Below, piece by piece: positions 57,807 through 64,000 of a stretch of 64,000 nucleotides of DNA; within the stretch, counting starts at the first letter, position 1; every line of letters starts with the position of its first letter. The notes beneath the pieces are model-generated. The model was not told the DNA's origin. It worked only from the letters and a program-made list of their open reading frames with translations, and ran no database searches. The DNA is taken from positions 1 through 64,000 of the forward strand of contig KL197739.1 in NCBI GenBank assembly GCA_000697665.1. The letters are read 5' to 3'. The DNA is from Jaapia argillacea MUCL 33604 (Eukaryota; Basidiomycota; Agaricomycetes; Jaapiales; Jaapiaceae). A program made the position numbers and the translations under genes.

Positions 57807-58330
57807 GGTGCGGCGCTGGAAGACGAGGACGTGAAGGTCGGCGGCGAGGCCCGCGTTGAATTTTCGGCTTGGACGGCCGTGGGAATATTGACATAGACAC
57901 GCGAGCCGGCCATCTATGCATCATGCATGTTCTCCTCCTCACCCCTCTCGGATTTACCTCTTTAACTGGGAAAGTCGCCCTCTTAAACTACTCCGATAAC
58001 TTCAGCATTATCCTCTCTGATGAACGGAAATTTCTGGGTACAGTAACAAGTATAAACCTCCGCCACGGTTTGGTTCCATGTGTCCCGCAACGGTCTCACC
58101 TTCCATTCTGCAGGATTGGATCCAATGGTTGTGGCGCCTTGTTCGAAGCTCTAGCAATCTTGTCATTTGACTCTCTTGGCTGTCTCTCGCTCCCTTTGAG
58201 CTGTCTTATCTCTCACATCTGACCTCGTGATGCACTGCCCCGAGCGGGCAGGTTGGCTTCTATCATATGTGTTGCCAAGAAGATCCTTTGAGGTGGAGTG
58301 TGTCTTTGCACCCCACCTCTCACTCTCGCC
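57807..58330. other. divergent promoter region of TOM70 and the 58.3-kb gene
   Basis: About 520 bases lie between two divergent starts. A 117-codon ORF (57869-58222) shows no domain and is probably chance. No clear TATA box was seen. Confidence 0.4.
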
Positions 58331-60535
58331 ATGGAGGAGGCCTCGCGTCGAACCAATGTTGACGATGGCTTTCATGCAGAGTACTGCTCCGCACAGCTGA
58401 CATTGACTCCTGTGAGGCGAGTCCCGACTAAGGAAGGCGAACGTGATCCTTCGAACAGCGAAGCGCCCACACGTGCCCCTCAGCCTTCCGATCGCCGACG
58501 CATTACCTCCCTTGTTCTGGTTCCCACCACTTTTGTGGTGATCCTTACCGCTGGTCTCGCCACGCTGTTCCTTCTATGGCTGGCGACGCATCGTATTTCT
58601 GGCGGCAAGACACTCATCCAAGAAGGTGCTTTCATTGTGAATGAAGGAACCAAGGCCGGAAAGCCAAACGATGCTCAATTTTGGGGACTTACGATCTCTG
58701 CCATAACGGTAAGCTATCTGTTTCAATCATGGGGTCACGAGTGCTGAGTTGTCTCCGTAGAGTCATTTTATATCTATTGCAACCCCCCTCGCTATGACCC
58801 TCCTTTCATATCGCATCGCTGCGAGTTGGATTGCCAGTCAGCGAACCTTGGCGAGAGAGACACGCACCCTGCCTCCGACTCCCTTACAGTGAGTTCTTAG
58901 AAATACCTTTTCATCAAAACTTGATCGCTCATTTTGACCCAAGGTATGGACTCTTGAATCGACTCCTTGGTAGTGGAAGTATCTTCGCTTTGTGGGATTC
59001 CGCGACATATCTCTTGCGCCGAGATCCAATCCGACCAGTTGTGCCCAATATACTGCGAACTTCATTCTTCTTCGGTCTCATCATATATGCCCTCACACAT
59101 GCCGTTGGATGAGTCGTGCGGCCCTTTCCTATGCGATGCCGCCCATCACTGAGCGATTTGCTGTGTTCTTAGTATCGTGGATTTCTGGCTTCATTCAACT
59201 ACTACGGCTTTCATATTCAACTCGACCCTTCCTACAACAGCCCGCCAATACACGGTCTCTCTGAACAATACCATTTGCCCAACCATATGCCCGACCTGCA
59301 CACTACCTTATCAGTGCATGGTGGGTGCCGACGGCCTTACCCCCGCCGTTCTACAGGATGGCCTCCTCCTCGCAGCCAACTCTTCCGTCAAATTTCAAGC
59401 AATCACGCTCGCAGACTCCACGGACGCAGCTATCATCGTCCCATCAGACACGGAGTCTGACGTACAATTCCGTGCCCAGACATACGGCCTGCGTGCTCAG
59501 TGTCATTCTCTGAACGCCGGCTGCGCTCAATCGGGGGGTGACACTAGCCACGTTCAAAACTGTTCGAACTTGGGGGTGCCTGAACTGCCGTATACACCGC
59601 CCTCAGGAAACATTGGAGATCAACTAGTCTCGATCGTCATGGTTCGCATGGGAAGTACCAATATATCCTCGTCTGGTGGCTCATGGCAAGCGACGCACCA
59701 GGGACTTGCCAATCCAGTTACTGCACTTCTGCAGTTGCGTTGGTCCAGCTTCATAGATGGCGGCCTGACTCGTCCCAATGACGCCATCGACGTCTATCCC
59801 ATCCCATCCATCAGCATGTATGCACAGTGTACCCTATCCTTTTTCCAAGCTACCATACAACGTTCTGTATCAACGACGAGCACGGATGGATATGTCATAT
59901 CAGACGAACAGCCGACAGATGCAAATTTCACAGCCCTCCTCGTTGCTCCTATCGTCAATCAGTACGTCACGTTGCGACTGGTCAGCAATATACAAGCACA
60001 GGCCATGGCAGACACCAACGTAGCTTCAGTTGAAGCAACGTTGAGCCAAGAGTTGGGCCGGTTGGGTATTGGTATGACAGGTGGCATGCTCATGCTCGCC
60101 AATACTCTTGATCAACAAGTGATCCACCAAACACTCGTCAGTCGGTATCCACTGGCTCCCGCCCTGACCTTCGTTCTTCTCCTCTACGTCTACGCTCTCC
60201 TGACGCTATGGATAGTTGTGTGGGCTGTGGGCGTCAAGTCGGAGGTCTTCGAAGTTGAGATTCCAGCTGGTCGCAGGAAGAATGTACTGGAAGTGGAGTT
60301 GGTTCAGCTCAGACTGACGAATCCTATGCCCATAATTGCTGCTCTCTTCCCTCCTGATGATAAGGATCTGAAGGCACAGTTGTCTGTTCAAACGGATGTT
60401 TTGGGACTTTTCATCGAACACAAGGGTGAGCGGGATGCGAGGCTACTGATTGGTTTGCAGGAGGAAGGTGAAAGGATTGGATATGGATTGGCGCTTGACA
60501 GATCCGAGTTCGTGGCTGACAAGGATTGTACTTAA
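58331..60535 (+). CDS. multi-pass fungal membrane protein, unknown function
   Basis: At least four exons: 58331-58708, 58761-58888, 58944 to about 59105, and about 59170-60535. The ATG at 58331 precedes a polar N-terminus and a first membrane helix (LVLVPTTFVVILTAGLATLF). Further helices are near SIATPLAMTLLSYRIAAS, RTSFFFGLIIYALTHAV and, near the C-terminus, TFVLLLYVYALLTLWIVVWA. Between them is a large Cys- and Asn-rich region, likely outside the cell. The cytosolic end is charged. This topology with YGLLNRLLGSGS..ALWDS is common in agaricomycete multi-copy proteins without assigned function. The donor of intron 3 is unclear: GCC|GTTGGATGAG would shift the frame, so a small error or unusual splice is possible. 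Confidence 0.65.
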
Positions 60536-60866
60536 TGTCTGACCTCGTATCACGATCTCATAACTATGCGACCACACACTCATTCGCGGGATCAAGCGGA
60601 TCTTCGCTCTCACCCAGAAATTACTCCGATGTAGAACGTCTCGCTCGATGATCACAGCAGCTGGGCAGGTATGCCGTGAATCTTCGAGTGCGCGTGGAGA
60701 AGCTAAGGGCATTAACGGCCCTTCCACGTGACTATTGCGTCACGGTGTGGTTGTCGACTGATTGAGCCGCCCCAAGCAAGGGTGACGCCTTCAAGAGAGA
60801 CAACATCAATTACCAGGACAACATGCTACATAGCCCGCAAGCCTGCTTGTCTAAACGAACGGGGGA
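60536..60866. other. gap between two convergent genes
   Basis: About 330 bases between the stop codons of the membrane-protein gene and the glucanase. It should contain both terminators; no element was recognised. Confidence 0.4.
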
Positions 60867-63800
60867 TTAACATCCAGCGCCAACAGCAGTCAACACTCCG
60901 TTGCAGCACGAGTTCGCTACAGGAGCCAGATTAGATCACAGGTTCGCTATGCATACGACAAGCAAGGCGCTTACCAGATGGTGTATAGCAAGTAGTTCCA
61001 CAAGAATACTGCCCAACGGTGCAAAGGACATTGTTGTCACAGACCTTGGCCGAGCTCGTGAACGTAGTCCCATTGCAAGTACAGGTGGTGCTAGCTTGAG
61101 CTAAAGATCCGGCACTGCAACAGTATGAAGTTGGATTATAACATGCTCCGTTGCAGTAATATGTTCCAGTAGGGCAAAGGTGTTCGTTGTCGCAGATGCT
61201 GAGGGAGGATCAGTTACCACTCCAAAACATACGATTGGGTCTGCTCACTAGGTCGAGGAACTATAGTAAGCTCCACCGCAGGTACCGGGTGTCGCAGAAG
61301 GCGAGGCTGAAGTGGTGGTGGTGGTGGTAGTGGAGTGGGTGGAAGTGGTGGTGGTGGTAGAGGTGCTGGAGGTGCTGGAGTGGGTGCTGGATGTCGTCGT
61401 CGAAGTGGTGGTCGTAGAGGAGGACGGAGGGGGCACCTGCACGTTGGAAGGCGTCCACTCGGTGACAGTTTGTGCGAACCCATTCCTGTTGGCGCTGTTT
61501 GGCACAACACCTGCGGCGTTGAGGCTGATCTGGTAGGTTGTAGCGACTGTCGCAAGACCATATATCGCAACGCTGGAGTAGGAATCGACATTGACGATTT
61601 GACTCTGGCAGTTAAATGTATTCTCGCAGGTTGTATTGTAATTCTGTGCGCAATGTGAGGTCATGGGCACTCGATAGTCAAGGAAATTGAACGCACCTGG
61701 AAAAAGCTGTAATGACCGGCACCTGAGCAGAACGGATTCGTCAAACGCTCTGATGCCACAAAGAGTTCGCATACCGAAGATCAAAATGTTGCTCGATGTC
61801 GCAACACTTAATGCCCATGCCGCTTGCTGAGTGTATGATGTGGGGTCATTCCAGGAACTAAGACTAGTGTAGGGCGAAGGTGGAGCAGGGTCTGGTTGAT
61901 AATAGGGCTGCCACAAGATCAACCAAAGCTCGAATGCCACTGAAACTGATTCACATACCGTCTCTGTCTGCGCGAAACCGATGTAATGGTTTGCGGCACC
62001 AACCAGGCTGTATTGGTAAAGGGTGTGGTGCTCAGCTGGGCAAGATCGGTCAAATGGATTCAGGGCGAGGGAAGGAGGCAGTCAATCTTACAAGCTGGAA
62101 GACAACACGAGTCAGAGTCAACAAGGCCCGGAAAATGACGCACACTTACAAGTTCCAATGAACCAAACTGGGCCCTGAGATTGGCTGTAAATTCCACGAC
62201 CACTGTACACCGTGACTTGCGCAGTCCCGTCGAGATCATGATCCGCCAACCAGACCCAAGTACCCTAGTTGCGGTCGTTAACCATTAGCAATGGCAGACA
62301 ACTCGGATGCTCACTTCAAGATATGCGCTGGAGGCAGAGGTCAAATGCAACCCTAGGAAGGCAGCATAGCAGTTGTTGTTCGGGTTGGAGGTGGGGCAAT
62401 TTGACTGCTGGAGGTCGGTACCGACGGCTAGCACTGGATAAGCAACGAGATCACAGAAATTATAGCAAACATACCTCCTCCAAATCTAACAGGTCATTGT
62501 ATCAGCCTTCAGGAAAGAAGAATCTATCACGGACGACGAACCTGACGTGGGTATCCCACATTCCTGCAGCGGCTTGTTGACCGGAGGGATCGTGCACGTT
62601 CCACTCCACCATGATAGCACCGGGCGCTAGTACAGATTTGAGGATCCATCGAGTAAAAGCGCATCTAATCATTACTCACTTGGCCCAGCAGTTGTAAACA
62701 CGAAATCGGATACCTCCAATACACCCACAGAGTTCGGAGCACCTGCTTGGACCACGACTTCGGGGCTGTTGATGTTGGAGAAGGCACTACCACTTCCCAT
62801 GATCTGGGTCCACGCTTCCCCGACCATCTGGGTGCCAGCAGGGACTTGCAAAGTGGACGTGATGATATATGTACCCGCGTCGAAGAAAATGATCTTGCAT
62901 CCCGACCACTACATAAGCAAACCCGTTAGCATCGAGTGAACACTAACCAAAGCCAAGAAGTTCACTGACCTCGTTGAGAATGGCTTGAAGGGTCGCTGTG
63001 TCGTCAGTATGCCCATCACCCTTTGCACCGAGGGTCTTCACGCTGACGAACTGGGAAACATCATAGTTTATGTACTGAGGATGAGATTTGCCAACGATAT
63101 GTCCGGATGAGTCCAAGAGACTGGAAGCCTTAGCAATATTCGGAATGGTGCCCTTGGTATACGTGCCAGTCCCGCTCGTGCCAGAGTATACATTTCCCTG
63201 CGCCCAGGAGTTGATGGTGGTGGAACCAGTCGTTCCAGCAAGGACAGTAGTGCCCGCTGCGCCAACGACCACAGGGACGTTGGTGATCTGGATGTTGTTT
63301 AATACAAGGGAGCCGGCTAGTGATGTCGAGGTGGCCGTCCATTCAATGAAAGTCGGTGTGTTGGTTACAACGGCGTCTATGATCGTTTCTGATTCGACGC
63401 CCTAGGACAATTGCTATTAGCTATGCGCTAACGCGCTCAGAATGTGGCTGCATACCTGATTAGCTTGTGTGGTGCCGCCAGTCGTGAGGGCAAACCCGAC
63501 CTGACAGTTGTTGATGGTGGCCCTTTGGAATGTCCATCCTAAGACGATTACGGTAAGTTGAGCTCAAAACCTGACCGATAGACAGCTCACCCCAATTCCA
63601 GTTACTAATGATGGCTAATTTATCAACGAGACCAGGTCAAACTTCGGCCATTCCAAATAACTGTAGCAGCTTGCTTACCAGTATTGGCGTTGTTGATTGT
63701 CACGTTGCGAACTGTAAATCTGTTAAGTTCGTCAGCACCGACCTACTAATGTGATATTCATGCAAGTATTACTTACTGCTGGTTTCCGACTTGCATACCG

Positions 63801-64000
63801 TATTGGCCTAAGGTTGACGGTTAGTACTATCCAAGCGGTATCCTATGTGGCCTGACCTCCATTGAAGACCATATCTGCATCTCGGTCAGTAAGTCATATT
63901 TACGGTGGAAGAGGTCTAGACTACACACCGCCCATAAAACCACCACTAAGCAAAATGTCAGTAAACGTCTTCAGAAGCTGAATAAACTACACACACCTTC
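60867..64000 (-). CDS. glucan 1,3-beta-glucosidase, GH55 (partial, N-terminus beyond window)
   Basis: Minus-strand gene in many short exons; the N-terminus lies beyond 64000. Visible in order: GDMVFNGG..FTVRNVTINNAN, GWTFQRATINNCQVGF, SLVLNNIQITNVPV, SLLDSSGHIVGKSHPQY, SVKTLGAKGDGHTDDTATLQ (second beta-helix start), CKIIFFDAGTYIITSTLQVP, VEWNVHDPSGQQAAAGMWD, GTWVWLADHDLD, AEHHTLYQYSLVGA and PYYQPDPAPPSPY. These are the hallmarks of GH55 exo-beta-1,3-glucanases with two pectate-lyase-like beta helices. A Ser/Thr linker (61312-61420, microsatellite-encoded) follows, then a Cys-rich tail with two related units, CDNEHLCPTGTYYCNGACY and CDNNVLCTVGQYSCGTTCY, ending SCCNGVLTAVGAGC. Such enzymes act outside the cell on beta-1,3-glucan, in wall turnover or attack on other fungi. 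Confidence 0.88.
61312..61420 (-). repeat. Ser/Thr-linker microsatellite within the GH55 gene
   Basis: On the minus strand ACC/ACT/AGC codons repeat to encode a Thr/Ser run, likely O-mannosylated. The + strand ORFs over it (Val/Glu or Gly-rich) are artefacts. Confidence 0.8.

Noticed and set aside
61312-61658. Val- or Gly-rich + strand ORFs over the GH55 gene
   Set aside because: They are antisense to the Thr/Ser linker and the strongly supported glucanase exons.
1-64000. CRISPR arrays, bacterial operons or mitochondrial sequence
   Set aside because: Gene structure, introns and protein families are those of a fungal nuclear genome; no spaced direct repeats of CRISPR type were seen.

Overview
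The window looks like a nuclear contig from a filamentous basidiomycete, most likely an Agaricomycete. The genes are broken by many short GT..AG introns (roughly 45-75 nt). There is a fungal TOM70, a Ypp1/TTC7-type TPR protein, a GH55 beta-1,3-glucanase, and an expanded family of DLTG..GGFSDVY-type kinases of the kind that multiply in mushroom-forming fungi. I cannot assign a genus. No rRNA, tRNA or CRISPR array was recognised. All gene models come from reading the sequence by eye.

Layout. 1-2.5 kb holds an old, incomplete LTR-element fossil. 3.5-17 kb is a tandem array of four protein kinase genes (A-D, all on +). They share one seven-exon, all-phase-0 structure, an N-lobe starting with a DLTG-like exon, an HGD instead of HRD catalytic motif, and very long Pro/Ser/Arg-rich tails. 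Just downstream, converging on kinase D, lies a small membrane-protein gene (17.6-18.3 kb) of unknown family that recurs three more times as decayed copies. 18.4-35.8 kb is a repeat island. It contains a minisatellite, a tyrosine-recombinase retroelement fragment between direct repeats, a PIF/Harbinger element with a coherent transposase and a decayed SANT/Myb partner, a 221-bp TA-flanked MITE, a Tc1/mariner-type transposase, a decayed SAM-like gene, two segmental duplications (one inverted), a solo LTR, a foldback element and a long polypyrimidine tract. Premature stops in the DNA-transposon and SAM-like ORFs are all TGA in contexts that fit CGA->TGA. The duplicated kinase tail shows the same CpG-decay pattern.

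35.9-64 kb is ordinary gene-dense euchromatin: Ypp1/TTC7-like protein; two tandem secreted serine beta-lactamase-like hydrolases, with a third inverted paralogue at 52.6-54.8 kb; a conserved protein with a CH-like C-terminal segment; a coiled-coil, probably nuclear protein; TOM70; a multi-pass membrane protein; and the 3' part of a secreted GH55 glucanase with a Thr/Ser linker and a Cys-rich tail, which runs off the window end.

How they fit together. The right half serves general cell biology (PI4-kinase complex scaffold, mitochondrial import) and secretion or wall remodelling (hydrolases, glucanase). The left half is a rapidly evolving kinase cluster beside a methylation-type-decayed repeat island. 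The kinase array and the recurring 200-residue membrane protein are the best candidates for something undescribed.
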